Shown: positions 23,812 to 30,930 of the stretch, in pieces | How positions within the stretch are numbered: the stretch's first letter is position 1 | Layout of the letters: every line of letters starts with the position of its first letter | Virus record (IMG/VR): IMGVR_UViG_3300048011_000431 | Location: 1 to 32,804 of that record | Length of the DNA: 32,804 nucleotides | DNA from: a virus | Direction: 5' to 3' (one strand) | Translations under genes and position numbers: made by a program | Notes under the pieces: model-generated | What the model was told of the DNA's origin: nothing | Seen by the model: the letters and a program-made list of their open reading frames with translations, nothing else | The model's database searches: none

Positions 23812-24477
23812 TTATACTACACTCGTAGTACCGAACATACTTATTACTACCCAGGTAGTATCTCTAAACATCATAGTTATACTGTCCCCTTGTTGTGTCA
23901 TTAAAATACTTGTGTGTCCAAGAAGATTATCTGGGTTAATTTGGATAGGAGTTGAAATTGCGTCTTTTACATATATTATTTTGATATTACCATTTTGTCC
24001 ATCAGGCATGGTAACCTGTGTATCAGTATTTGTAGTAACTTCGCTTGTACCTGATGTTACATCAACTGCTGTTAAAATTTCAGCAGAACTTTGTGATACA
24101 GAAATATTGTTTGCATATAGGGTTGCCCACTCATTAGTAGGTGAACCTAAATTAACAGTGTCTGTGGTCGCTGGTGTCACGTCACTAGCAATTCCTGCAC
24201 TGAATGTGATATTCGATCCTGTTAGGCCTAATGTAATTACATCACCAGCAACAACAATGTTGCCTCCGATATAAGCATCAGTTGCAACATATATTCCTCC
24301 TGAAACATTTAACGCCGCGTCACCCAACAAAGGTGTTGTTAAATCTACATTGTCTGTACTTAGGATGGTTATCTTTTCAGCAGTTGATAATGACTGCTCA
24401 ACCGTTAGATTACCAGTTACAGTGTTGTTTCCATTAACAATATATTCTCCACCGTCTGGTACTATTACCGATGTCAT
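23812..24477 (-). CDS. Short fibre-like structural protein
   Basis: The 221-aa protein has beta-rich, Thr/Ser-rich composition typical of phage fibres, with GNLTVEQSLS, a repeat-like GGIYVATDAYIGGNIVVAGD and the motif VNLGSPTNEWATLYANN, which is related to LGSPTKKWRDLYLSS in the 689-aa fibre. The C-terminal segment (IQINPDNLLGHTSILMTQQG) is a common fibre-end fold in marine phages. The ATG at 24477 is chosen because GGAGG lies 8 nt before it; the in-frame TTG at 24492 precedes that ribosome site. It is the first gene of the fibre cluster and follows a late box. Confidence 0.8.
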   Translation of the reverse strand: MTSVIVPDGGEYIVNGNNTVTGNLTVEQSLSTAEKITILSTDNVDLTTPLLGDAALNVSGGIYVATDAYIGGNIVVAGDVITLGLTGSNITFSAGIASDVTPATTDTVNLGSPTNEWATLYANNISVSQSSAEILTAVDVTSGTSEVTTNTDTQVTMPDGQNGNIKIIYVKDAISTPIQINPDNLLGHTSILMTQQGDSITMMFRDTTWVVISMFGTTSVV

Positions 24478-24513
24478 CCAAATTTCCTCCAAATAGGTTT
24501 TCTTAATACAAAA

Positions 24514-24521
24514 GTATTTAT
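24514..24521 (-). promoter_or_regulatory. Late promoter of the fibre cluster
   Basis: GATAAATAC on the minus strand, about 40 nt upstream of the 221-aa gene and followed by its GGAGG ribosome site. Confidence 0.75.
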
Positions 24522-24590
24522 CTTTTTATCAGCATTATAAAAAAATCAATCAAACAAGTAAATCTATAACGTTTATCTCTACAAATCTGC

Positions 24591-24598
24591 ATAAATAC
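24591..24598 (+). promoter_or_regulatory. Late promoter of the lone plus-strand gene
   Basis: ATAAATAC on the plus strand, about 43 nt before the ATG of the 95-aa gene. Confidence 0.7.
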
Positions 24599-24641
24599 AT
24601 GTGCTTGGATACTAGCAAATGATATATCAAAGGAGCAAGTT

Positions 24642-24929
24642 ATGGAAGAATACCACGTATACAGAGTTTTCGAAGGCGATTTCGCTGATAACACAAGTTG
24701 GGAAAGTAGCGCAAGTTATGCATATTGCTCTACTATGAAAGACACATCACCAGTAACTGTGTCATTTCAACATGTAGTTGAATCAGGCGGAGACGCTGTT
24801 GTAAAATGGACATTCTCTTCATTGGAAGATATGAACGCATTTATTACTTTTGCGAGATCAGGTAACACTGATAGAGAAGTAGTAGGTTCACCGGAAGGAC
24901 AATTTCCAGGAAGAGCATACACAATTTAA
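24642..24929 (+). CDS. Small hypothetical protein, isolated plus-strand gene
   Basis: The 95-aa acidic protein has no recognised motif. It appears to alternate short strands and a helix (AVVKWTFSSLEDMNAFITFA), like a small alpha/beta domain. AAAGGAG precedes the ATG at good spacing, and a late box and a bidirectional terminator frame it, so it is a complete single-gene late unit. It is the only plus-strand gene between 9365 and the right end. It is transcribed towards the ncRNA locus and shares its terminator. Function is unknown. Confidence 0.75.
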   Translation: MEEYHVYRVFEGDFADNTSWESSASYAYCSTMKDTSPVTVSFQHVVESGGDAVVKWTFSSLEDMNAFITFARSGNTDREVVGSPEGQFPGRAYTI

Positions 24930-24965
24930 ATTTTTATAATTCTAGAATTAAAATTTATGTTAAAG

Positions 24966-24994
24966 AAAAAAGCGAGCTCAGGGCTCGCTTTTTT
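24966..24994. terminator. Bidirectional intrinsic terminator
   Basis: A 12-bp perfect stem (AAAAAAGCGAGC / GCTCGCTTTTTT) with a 5-nt loop and T tracts on both strands. It ends the 95-aa gene from one side and the ncRNA from the other. Confidence 0.92.
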
Positions 24995-25207
24995 AATAAA
25001 GTGATAGGTTGGACTTCAGAATACCAACAACCCAGCTTTGCAGTCTGTTCTGCTAAATCACTGAGAGCCTAGTATTAAACAGTTACGTTTAAAGTCGTAT
25101 CTTCATGTCTCCATGCTCATACGCTGTCACTACAACTACTAGCCAAGTTCGGGACCTGCTATCCCTCTTCCTTGCACTATCTAACTAAAGACCGTCGCCT
25201 TTGCTAT
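24966..25207 (-). ncRNA. Candidate structured non-coding RNA, about 240 nt
   Basis: No coding frame fits this interval, yet it has its own consensus promoter and a strong terminator on the minus strand. The RNA can fold into consecutive elements with perfect stems. The first is a 5' hairpin AAAGGC/GTCTTT with GACG loop (25202-25187). An imperfect arm follows with CAAG/CTTG enclosing GGGA/TCCC (25174-25144). Next, a closing stem CTAGTA/TACTAG (25142-25137 with 25074-25069) encloses a CGTAT/ATACG arm with a 3x3 internal loop, CATG stem and GAGA tetraloop, plus a TTAAAC/GTTTAA hairpin. The last is a stem AGTGAT/ATCACT (25062-25057 with 25005-25000) enclosing GCAG/CTGC and GTTGG/CCAAC hairpins. 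Two three-way junctions plus a GNRA loop indicate a specific fold. I cannot match it to tRNA, tmRNA, RNase P or SRP RNA. Confidence 0.78.
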
Positions 25208-25213
25208 GTACTT

Positions 25214-25242
25214 AATATAGTACTTCTAGATGCAAAAGTCAA
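25214..25242 (-). promoter_or_regulatory. Host-type promoter of the ncRNA
   Basis: TTGACT (25242-25237), an ideal 17-nt spacer and TATATT (25219-25214) on the minus strand, next to the T tract of the preceding terminator. The predicted +1 is near 25207. It has the strongest consensus of the host-type promoters here. Confidence 0.82.
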
Positions 25243-25243
25243 G

Positions 25244-25273
25244 AAAAAAAAGGCAAATAAATGCCTTTTTTTT
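25244..25273. terminator. Terminator after the haloperoxidase gene
   Basis: GGCA/TGCC with a 6-nt loop, flanked by eight A and eight T that extend the stem, just after the haloperoxidase stop. It separates that gene from the ncRNA promoter. Confidence 0.8.
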
Positions 25274-25278
25274 ATTTT

Positions 25279-26856
25279 TTATACTGAAATTGTTACATCA
25301 ACTCCGTCAAAACCAGTAATAGTAATATCACCAGTTGGCTCAATTAAACGTGATAGATAGTCTTCAAAGTAAGCGATTGCTACTTTTTGTCCTAACATCA
25401 TACCACAGTCACCATCTGAACGATAGTGTACACCTGCAATATTACGTCCAATTGCCATGTTTGCTGCTAGTTTGTTTAGTTCGCCATGTACTGTTACATC
25501 ACCTGCATCTGGTCTACTATATGTTACTAATGAGTTACCATCTGTTGAGTGTTGAACTGCACTATAGTTGCCCATTGTTGACCAGTTTGTATCTGCATAT
25601 ACTAATTTTAAAATAGTTGCATTAGCACCTGCAATTACTGCATGTCCAGCTGGATAAGCTGGGTGTGTTGGTGAGCCTTCTGCATATAGCATTGGTAAAA
25701 ATTCTGCATTATCACCACCATTTGCAACGTTAAATGCCTTTACAGCATCTAATGTTGACTGTGCATTTGTTGTTAGTGCTGAATCATGATACTGTGTGGT
25801 TGCACCAGATATACCAGTAACAATTCGAGCCGCCATTGTTTCTGGACGTAGTTTACAGTGATGTCTCCATTTGTGAACCCATGAGGCTGATAGTGCATGT
25901 GATGATACTGCCGCTACTGCTGGAGCAACAAACGCTGGACCACCATTAGTTAAGAATGCGCCGCTGTTTGATGGATCATTATCAGAGTATGCTGTGTGCC
26001 TTGTACCACCATGTGCTAGCATTGCTGCCGCATAATAGAATTGTTGGTAAATAAAATCACCATGAACAAGTGTTCCTAATCCTTTACCGTTCCAAATATA
26101 TTGAGCTGTTGCTTCATTTGCACCTTGTGCTACTGGTACTCCGCCATCAGCAATACTTTTAAAGTTTGTTGATGTATTTCCGTATACACCAGTATGTACA
26201 TCGTATTTTTGTGAAATTGTGTGTGCGCCCATTTTAAAATCATGTAGTAAAAATTGTGATACATATGGACCAGTAAGACATCCAGGTGCTACACCACGAA
26301 ATAATTCTGCACGTGTTAATGCACCGCTTACTGAATTTACTGGGCCTTTATATTCTGAACCAAATGCATTTAAATTTGTTACTGCACGATCAGCCGCAGT
26401 ATTTGCGCCACCAAAATTTAATTCGTCAAAAGAAATATCACGTTGGATATTTTGTTCGTAAACTTCAACCATTTCACCTGCGCCGGCAACACTATCTAAT
26501 GTTGGTGGTACTGGCATAGTAAATCCATAAGCGTCACAACCCATTACTTCACAGATAAATGCACCTAGTGGGTTTGCTAACTTACGTGTTGCGTTTGGTG
26601 ATAATTGAACATTTTCTAAATCATTTCTTGTACCACGTTCCATTGCCAGTGCTAGTTTTACAACATTTGCTTCTGATGGTAACAAAGTAGTACTGTCATG
26701 ATCTAATGTTTTGCTGAATAGGGCAGGCGTGTTCATTGTAGATACATCAGTATTAACACTTTGATCACGCTCAAACGTATTCATATTGTTTGCTGTACGA
26801 CTAGTTCTCATTTGACGGGCTTTGTCAATAGAATAGTCTTCTTCTCTTTTAGCCAT
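25279..26856 (-). CDS. Vanadium-dependent haloperoxidase-like enzyme
   Basis: This 525-aa protein has the full layout of vanadium bromoperoxidases: LFRGVAPGCLTGPYVSQFLL near residues 185-204, then KWRHHCKLRPE with Lys329 and Arg337, HPAYPAGHA with His398, Gly404 and His405, and GRNIAGVHYRSD with Arg471 and the vanadate-ligand His477. The spacings (Lys-8-Arg, His-7-His, Arg-6-His) match algal and bacterial family members. The usual Ser of PSGH is Ala403, which removes one vanadate hydrogen bond, so activity or halide choice may differ. No signal peptide is visible. The family oxidises halides with H2O2, making hypohalous species. AAGGAG precedes the ATG. It has a hairpin leader and its own terminator. 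Confidence 0.93.
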   Translation of the reverse strand: MAKREEDYSIDKARQMRTSRTANNMNTFERDQSVNTDVSTMNTPALFSKTLDHDSTTLLPSEANVVKLALAMERGTRNDLENVQLSPNATRKLANPLGAFICEVMGCDAYGFTMPVPPTLDSVAGAGEMVEVYEQNIQRDISFDELNFGGANTAADRAVTNLNAFGSEYKGPVNSVSGALTRAELFRGVAPGCLTGPYVSQFLLHDFKMGAHTISQKYDVHTGVYGNTSTNFKSIADGGVPVAQGANEATAQYIWNGKGLGTLVHGDFIYQQFYYAAAMLAHGGTRHTAYSDNDPSNSGAFLTNGGPAFVAPAVAAVSSHALSASWVHKWRHHCKLRPETMAARIVTGISGATTQYHDSALTTNAQSTLDAVKAFNVANGGDNAEFLPMLYAEGSPTHPAYPAGHAVIAGANATILKLVYADTNWSTMGNYSAVQHSTDGNSLVTYSRPDAGDVTVHGELNKLAANMAIGRNIAGVHYRSDGDCGMMLGQKVAIAYFEDYLSRLIEPTGDITITGFDGVDVTISV

Positions 26857-26880
26857 TTTTGTCTCCTTCGAAAGATTATA

Positions 26881-26930
26881 GTGTAGGACCGTCGTCCTAC
26901 ACCATTATTTAACAAAAATGTCTATTTATT
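26881..26930 (-). promoter_or_regulatory. Leader hairpin and likely late promoter of the haloperoxidase gene
   Basis: An AATAAATA box (26930-26923) overlaps the end of the permease gene, and a weaker TAAATAAT lies at 26911-26904. Between these and the ribosome site is a perfect 9-bp hairpin with GACG loop (26902-26881), the longest of the three GACG hairpins. Which of the two boxes is used is not clear. Confidence 0.55.
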
Positions 26931-27882
26931 AAGCTGGGTTGATAACGTAATGTATCATCAATACTACTCCAACTGATGCGCCTAAGCCTATCATCATCTT
27001 AAAGAAGTCTTTGGTTACTAATGGAAACACCGTTTTAAACTTGTGCTTGCCTGTCATTGTTGCCATAGCAAGTTCACGTCCACATAGTAGTCCTACAAAC
27101 ACCCAGGTTGTTGACATTGGAATATCATTAAGTTCTTTAAAGAAATACAAAATCAAAAAGTATACTAGATCAATAATCGTAGCACTACGAACATAACGAG
27201 TATTATGCTTTTCAATAACAATATTTTGAATTTTGCCGCCGCCTTCACGGAACATAAAGTATAATCCAACCACAAATATTAGACTAACTAAAATCATTAA
27301 GTCCCATGGAATTTCACGTGGTAAAAATACAGCAATATTTGCCATGTCGTGTGACAACCAAGTAAACCACAGGAAGCCTGTTGTTATCCATTGTCCGATG
27401 CGCCAATAATTTTTATGTTCTTCTTTGACTGGTTTTGCTTCATCTAGTAATTTGCTTACTACAATCCAAATTGCATAAGCGGCTACTGCGGCTACTGCAT
27501 ATCCCATCATTGATTTCATAAGCATTTTTTCTAGTACAAATGTACTAGCGAATGCACTTAATACTAAAAAAGAAGTACTAACTGGTACTCCTATCCTTGT
27601 AAGTATTAATAGTAATCCTGGTGCCATTGCATGATACCATTGTATTTCTTGAAAGGGGATTTTGTTTAGACGACCATAACTAATATCGCCTCCGTTCATA
27701 TACCATCCATACCAGAGTGTATATAATAAAACAGCCGAAGCGGCTGCCCACATTGTTCTCCAATGAAATTTTTCGTTGTTTGATGCAATCCAAGTACCTA
27801 ATGTTTGTACTGAATCATTTGCGATGACTGCATAGGCCGCGAATAAAAAGCCCACTATCATCCATAGTGTGAGTAGTTCCAT
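26929..27882 (-). CDS. PiT/PHO4-like inorganic phosphate permease
   Basis: The 317-aa protein has about eight membrane segments. It shows the two inverted-repeat signatures of PiT transporters in reduced form: AVIANDSVQTLGTW near residue 18, and WLSHDMANIAVFLPRE near residue 175. Each holds the Asn/His-Asp pair of the family's GANDVAN motif. A GVPVSTSFLVLSAFA segment corresponds to the G-x-P-(I/V)-S-(S/T)-T region. It is shorter than PitA (about 500 aa), lacking the large central loop. PiT proteins import phosphate with protons or sodium. The ATG has AAAGGAG upstream. Directly downstream of the capsid terminator, it has a promoter that reads both as host type and as late type. Phosphate uptake during infection is a plausible role. 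Confidence 0.82.
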   Translation of the reverse strand: MELLTLWMIVGFLFAAYAVIANDSVQTLGTWIASNNEKFHWRTMWAAASAVLLYTLWYGWYMNGGDISYGRLNKIPFQEIQWYHAMAPGLLLILTRIGVPVSTSFLVLSAFASTFVLEKMLMKSMMGYAVAAVAAYAIWIVVSKLLDEAKPVKEEHKNYWRIGQWITTGFLWFTWLSHDMANIAVFLPREIPWDLMILVSLIFVVGLYFMFREGGGKIQNIVIEKHNTRYVRSATIIDLVYFLILYFFKELNDIPMSTTWVFVGLLCGRELAMATMTGKHKFKTVFPLVTKDFFKMMIGLGASVGVVLMIHYVINPA

Positions 27883-27945
27883 AATTTTCTCCTTTGCTTG
27901 CCAGCTTTACCCTGGCGCTCACAAATATATCTTTATGATACGTTT

Positions 27946-27977
27946 TATTTATAGCACAGAAAATTGTTAGAAGTCAA
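27946..27977 (-). promoter_or_regulatory. Composite host-type and late promoter of the permease gene
   Basis: TTGACT (27977-27972) is followed after 18 nt by TATAAA (27953-27948). The same bases form a perfect late box, TATAAATA (27953-27946). Both polymerase forms could therefore start here. The -35 box abuts the T tract of the gp23 terminator. Confidence 0.7.
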
Positions 27978-27980
27978 TAA

Positions 27981-28006
27981 AAAAGGCGTTCCGAAGAACG
28001 CCTTTT
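27981..28006 (-). terminator. Terminator of the major capsid gene
   Basis: An AAAAGGCGTTC stem with a TTCG tetraloop on the minus strand, followed by a run of six T. It is a textbook strong terminator placed about 25 nt after the gp23 stop. Confidence 0.93.
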
Positions 28007-28029
28007 CTAATTAATGTAAACAGTAAAAC

Positions 28030-29193
28030 TTACTGGAATGATAGTGCTGATGAATCAACACCGATTTTCGCTAGATAGTCTGCTGCGTTACCAAGTGATG
28101 AAGCTTGGTTGTTTAGCTCAACGTAGCCATAACGTGTCATGAATGATACTGTTGGCTCGAATGTTGCTGGATCTAGTACTGTGCCTGATGACATTAGTGG
28201 GATGTATGGGCAATAGAACGCTGCCGCATCAATTTCACCTTCGCCTTTATAGCCTACTAGGATTTCTGTTGCGTCATTTGCATACTGGTCTACAAACACA
28301 CGCATTGTGTTGTTTAGTGTACCTACAAATTTCGTGTTAGTTGGTGCCTCGAAAGGACCTTCTGTTGTACGTGCAAATGCTGATGTTGTCGCTGACTGTA
28401 GTACAGTTAGGATTGTTGGTGATACAACAACATAGTTACCTGCGCCACGGCGTGTTCTTGCCGCGATTAGGTTTGCCGCTCTGTTGATTAGAACTGCTAG
28501 TGCCGCATGCTGGTCACCAACGAATGTTGCTTGACCTGATACGTTACCTTGGTCGTATGTATCTGAAGCTGTACCTGCTAGTGTACGTAGTGAAGTTAGA
28601 ACTTCTTGGTCAATCTCAGCAGTAATCTCTTGTGCAAGTGCTTGCATGATTTCTGCTTCAACGTCTAGACCGTGCATTGAGTTAGCGTCTTGCGCCGCTT
28701 CAAATGTCCAACGTGCTGATAGCTTACGTGTTTTAGCTTCTACAGTTTGCTTTAGTACTTGGATGCTTAGTTTGCGGCCTGCTTCTGCTTCCATTGAAGC
28801 TGTTGAAGTTGGACCACCTGTTGCTGCATCACCTGAATAGCCTTTAGCGATTGCAAATGGTGAAAGTGCTTCATCACCTGCGTTTACGCCGCCTGCTGAT
28901 TCTGAGTAACGTACACGTAGTGTGTGGATTTGGCCTACTGGGCCTGTCATTGGCTGTACGCCAACAAGTTCGTTTGCAATAACAGTTGGCATTACACGAC
29001 GAATAACTGGTAGGATAACTTTGTTCATTGTTGCGATGTTACCTGCCATTGTTGAACCAGCGGCTGCTGTTTCTGCTAGGTAGCCTTTAGTGTTTTCAAG
29101 AACTGATTCCATTACTACCTTCTTGTTGCCTGCTAGACCATCTGTTAGGGCGTCTTTAGTTACGTCCCAATTTTCAAATAGATTTTGTGTCAT
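28030..29193 (-). CDS. 23: Major capsid protein gp23
   Basis: The 387-aa protein matches gp23 of T4-like phages: a charged N-terminal propeptide with YLAE (residues 38-41) fitting the gp21 cleavage rule before TAAAGS, then PVIRRVMPTVIANELVGVQPMTGP, which is the diagnostic gp23 core, and QIHTLRVRYSE. Towards the end come the segments ILVGYKGEGEIDAAAFYCPYIPL and FEPTVSFMTRYGY, both typical of gp23. It is shorter than T4 gp23 (521 aa), mainly by missing insertion domains. It forms the hexamers of the head after proteolytic maturation. AGGAG precedes the ATG, 15 nt after gp22. A strong terminator follows. Confidence 0.97.
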   Translation of the reverse strand: MTQNLFENWDVTKDALTDGLAGNKKVVMESVLENTKGYLAETAAAGSTMAGNIATMNKVILPVIRRVMPTVIANELVGVQPMTGPVGQIHTLRVRYSESAGGVNAGDEALSPFAIAKGYSGDAATGGPTSTASMEAEAGRKLSIQVLKQTVEAKTRKLSARWTFEAAQDANSMHGLDVEAEIMQALAQEITAEIDQEVLTSLRTLAGTASDTYDQGNVSGQATFVGDQHAALAVLINRAANLIAARTRRGAGNYVVVSPTILTVLQSATTSAFARTTEGPFEAPTNTKFVGTLNNTMRVFVDQYANDATEILVGYKGEGEIDAAAFYCPYIPLMSSGTVLDPATFEPTVSFMTRYGYVELNNQASSLGNAADYLAKIGVDSSALSFQ

Positions 29194-29208
29194 TTTGGTA
29201 TTCTCCTA

Positions 29209-30300
29209 TTAGTTGATACCGGCTAATTTTTTAAGGTTAATAATTTCGGCATCGCTTTCAGTTGTCTGTGTGCTAGCCTTATTACCTGTGATCTCAGTCT
29301 TCTGAGATTCATTTAATTGTGATTTTGTTGTTGATGCTGATTCGTTAAGAACTGTTGGTAAGTACTTTTTAAACGCCGCTGAAAGTTTTTCAGTCTGTAC
29401 GCTCTCAAGTAAGTTACCCATCAACTCACGTTTTTCTGCTGCTAGAGGTGAAAGTAAATCATCAAGTGTAGCTTTTCTTGTATTTGCTTCTTTAATGCGT
29501 AATGCTTTCTTCTCTGCTTCTGCAATAATTGCTTCTTTAGCTTCAATAGCTGATTGTGCCTCAGCTAGTTTCGCTTTAACTTCTGTCATTTCAGATGTTA
29601 GTTTTGAAACAGTAGTGCCTTCTGCTAGGTGTGAACTTGTAAATTCAGCTGCAAATGTTTCAAAGATCTTACGACCAAACATGTTTTCTTTTGCTGACTG
29701 AATGTCTTCTTTAAGTGAGCTTAATTCGCCTTTAATTGTTGTTTCAACAATAGTTGCCAATTTTGTGCTTGCTTTAGCTACAAATTCTTTCTTAGCTTGG
29801 GCAATGATCTCTTTACCCTCAGAAACTAGTTTTACCTTCTGTTCGATTAGGTCTTTCTTGTCCTGGTGGAATTCATTAAGTTCTGAAGTTAGTTGCTCCA
29901 TTACGAAGTCTTCTAACTTCACGAAATTTGCTTCTTGAAGTTTGCGATCTGCATGTAGTTCGTTAATTTCTTTTTGTAGTGTTTCCATTACAAAACGATC
30001 TAACAAAGCACTATGCTCTTTAATTTTCTTTTGGTAATCTACTTTTGCTTCTACAGCTAGTTTTTTATCCTGTTGAAATTCTTCAAGTTCAGAAGTGATT
30101 GTATCTTTTAACATTGCATCTAGTGCTTCCACCATATGCTCTTTGTCATTTTCATAACGAGTAGCAAACTCTTCACGTAGCTCAGTAGTGATCTCTTCAC
30201 GAGTTTCAGCTAACTTCGCTTCCCACGCTTCTGTAAGAGTTGTGCGTACTTCTTCTGATAGCATTTCAGAACTTAGGAGTTGTTCAATTGCATGAGCCAT
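29209..30300 (-). CDS. 22: Prohead core scaffold protein gp22
   Basis: The 363-aa protein is highly charged and almost wholly helical, with long coiled-coil stretches (for example EFQQDKKLAVEAKVDYQKK and the related EFHQDKKDLIEQKVKL, an internal duplication). Position between the gp21 protease and gp23, length and composition identify it as gp22, which forms the internal scaffold and is degraded by gp21. Several (L/I)-x-E sequences that could be cleaved are present. Its ATG overlaps the gp21 stop by one base (TAATG), so the two are co-translated. The C-terminus (LKKLAGIN) resembles the end of other marine gp22 proteins. Confidence 0.93.
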   Translation of the reverse strand: MAHAIEQLLSSEMLSEEVRTTLTEAWEAKLAETREEITTELREEFATRYENDKEHMVEALDAMLKDTITSELEEFQQDKKLAVEAKVDYQKKIKEHSALLDRFVMETLQKEINELHADRKLQEANFVKLEDFVMEQLTSELNEFHQDKKDLIEQKVKLVSEGKEIIAQAKKEFVAKASTKLATIVETTIKGELSSLKEDIQSAKENMFGRKIFETFAAEFTSSHLAEGTTVSKLTSEMTEVKAKLAEAQSAIEAKEAIIAEAEKKALRIKEANTRKATLDDLLSPLAAEKRELMGNLLESVQTEKLSAAFKKYLPTVLNESASTTKSQLNESQKTEITGNKASTQTTESDAEIINLKKLAGIN

Positions 30301-30929
30301 TATCTTCTCCCAATATCTAAGTTATTAATAAAGTTTAGTACCTCACTCTGGAGATACTTTTGAGCCGTATCGTCGTGATTGGTAGCTTCTGCAACATCTA
30401 ATAAGATGTTACCACGCTTGCCATTCATTATTTGCTCATAAAGTGGGTCTGGATATGCATCAGGTGCGCTTGGGTTAGCAACGATATCAACTGTTTGAAT
30501 TTCGAATCCGCTAACTTTGCCGCCGTCTGCAACATTGCCAGTACCTCTTGACGATACGCCAAGTTTTGCACCGTTCTCTAATAGGGTTTTACATATATTT
30601 CCCAGTGGAGTAGGTACTAGTTTTAAACGTCCAATGCCATCATCACCGTCCATCCACATTTTTTCAATTATGTGAGATACACGATCTAGATTAACTTGTA
30701 AGTCATCTGGATGATCAGCTTCGCCTAGAACTGTAAATCCATCGTCAATTCTTTTTTGTATGCTTTCAACAGCTTTCTTAATTTCTTGACTAGGATATAT
30801 TCTTTGATTTTGATTTGGCTTGTTACCCTGAATGAAAATACCTTGCATGTACAGGCTTTTACCGTCATCCGAAGCTTCGGTAACGATATTTGCCTGTTTC
30901 CATGTAAGATGTTCAGTTAGTGTACGCAT
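30300..30929 (-). CDS. 21: Prohead core protease gp21
   Basis: The 209-aa protein has the herpes/T4-type prohead protease fold: YMQGIFIQGNKPNQNQRIYP, then GEADHPDD with the catalytic His73, and LGVSSRGTG with the nucleophile Ser (126 or 127), followed by the VDIVANPSAPDA strand. Length is that of the family. It cleaves scaffold and capsid proteins at (L/I)-x-E sites during head maturation. It begins almost at the stop of the acidic core protein and overlaps gp22 as TAATG, forming a tightly coupled late operon. Confidence 0.96.
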   Translation of the reverse strand: MRTLTEHLTWKQANIVTEASDDGKSLYMQGIFIQGNKPNQNQRIYPSQEIKKAVESIQKRIDDGFTVLGEADHPDDLQVNLDRVSHIIEKMWMDGDDGIGRLKLVPTPLGNICKTLLENGAKLGVSSRGTGNVADGGKVSGFEIQTVDIVANPSAPDAYPDPLYEQIMNGKRGNILLDVAEATNHDDTAQKYLQSEVLNFINNLDIGRR

Positions 30930-30930
30930 G

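Noticed and set aside
25000-25062. A tRNA-like cloverleaf (closing stem AGTGAT/ATCACT with two internal hairpins)
   Set aside because: It lacks a T-arm consensus, a discriminator/CCA context and a proper anticodon arm. It is better explained as the 3' domain of the candidate ncRNA.
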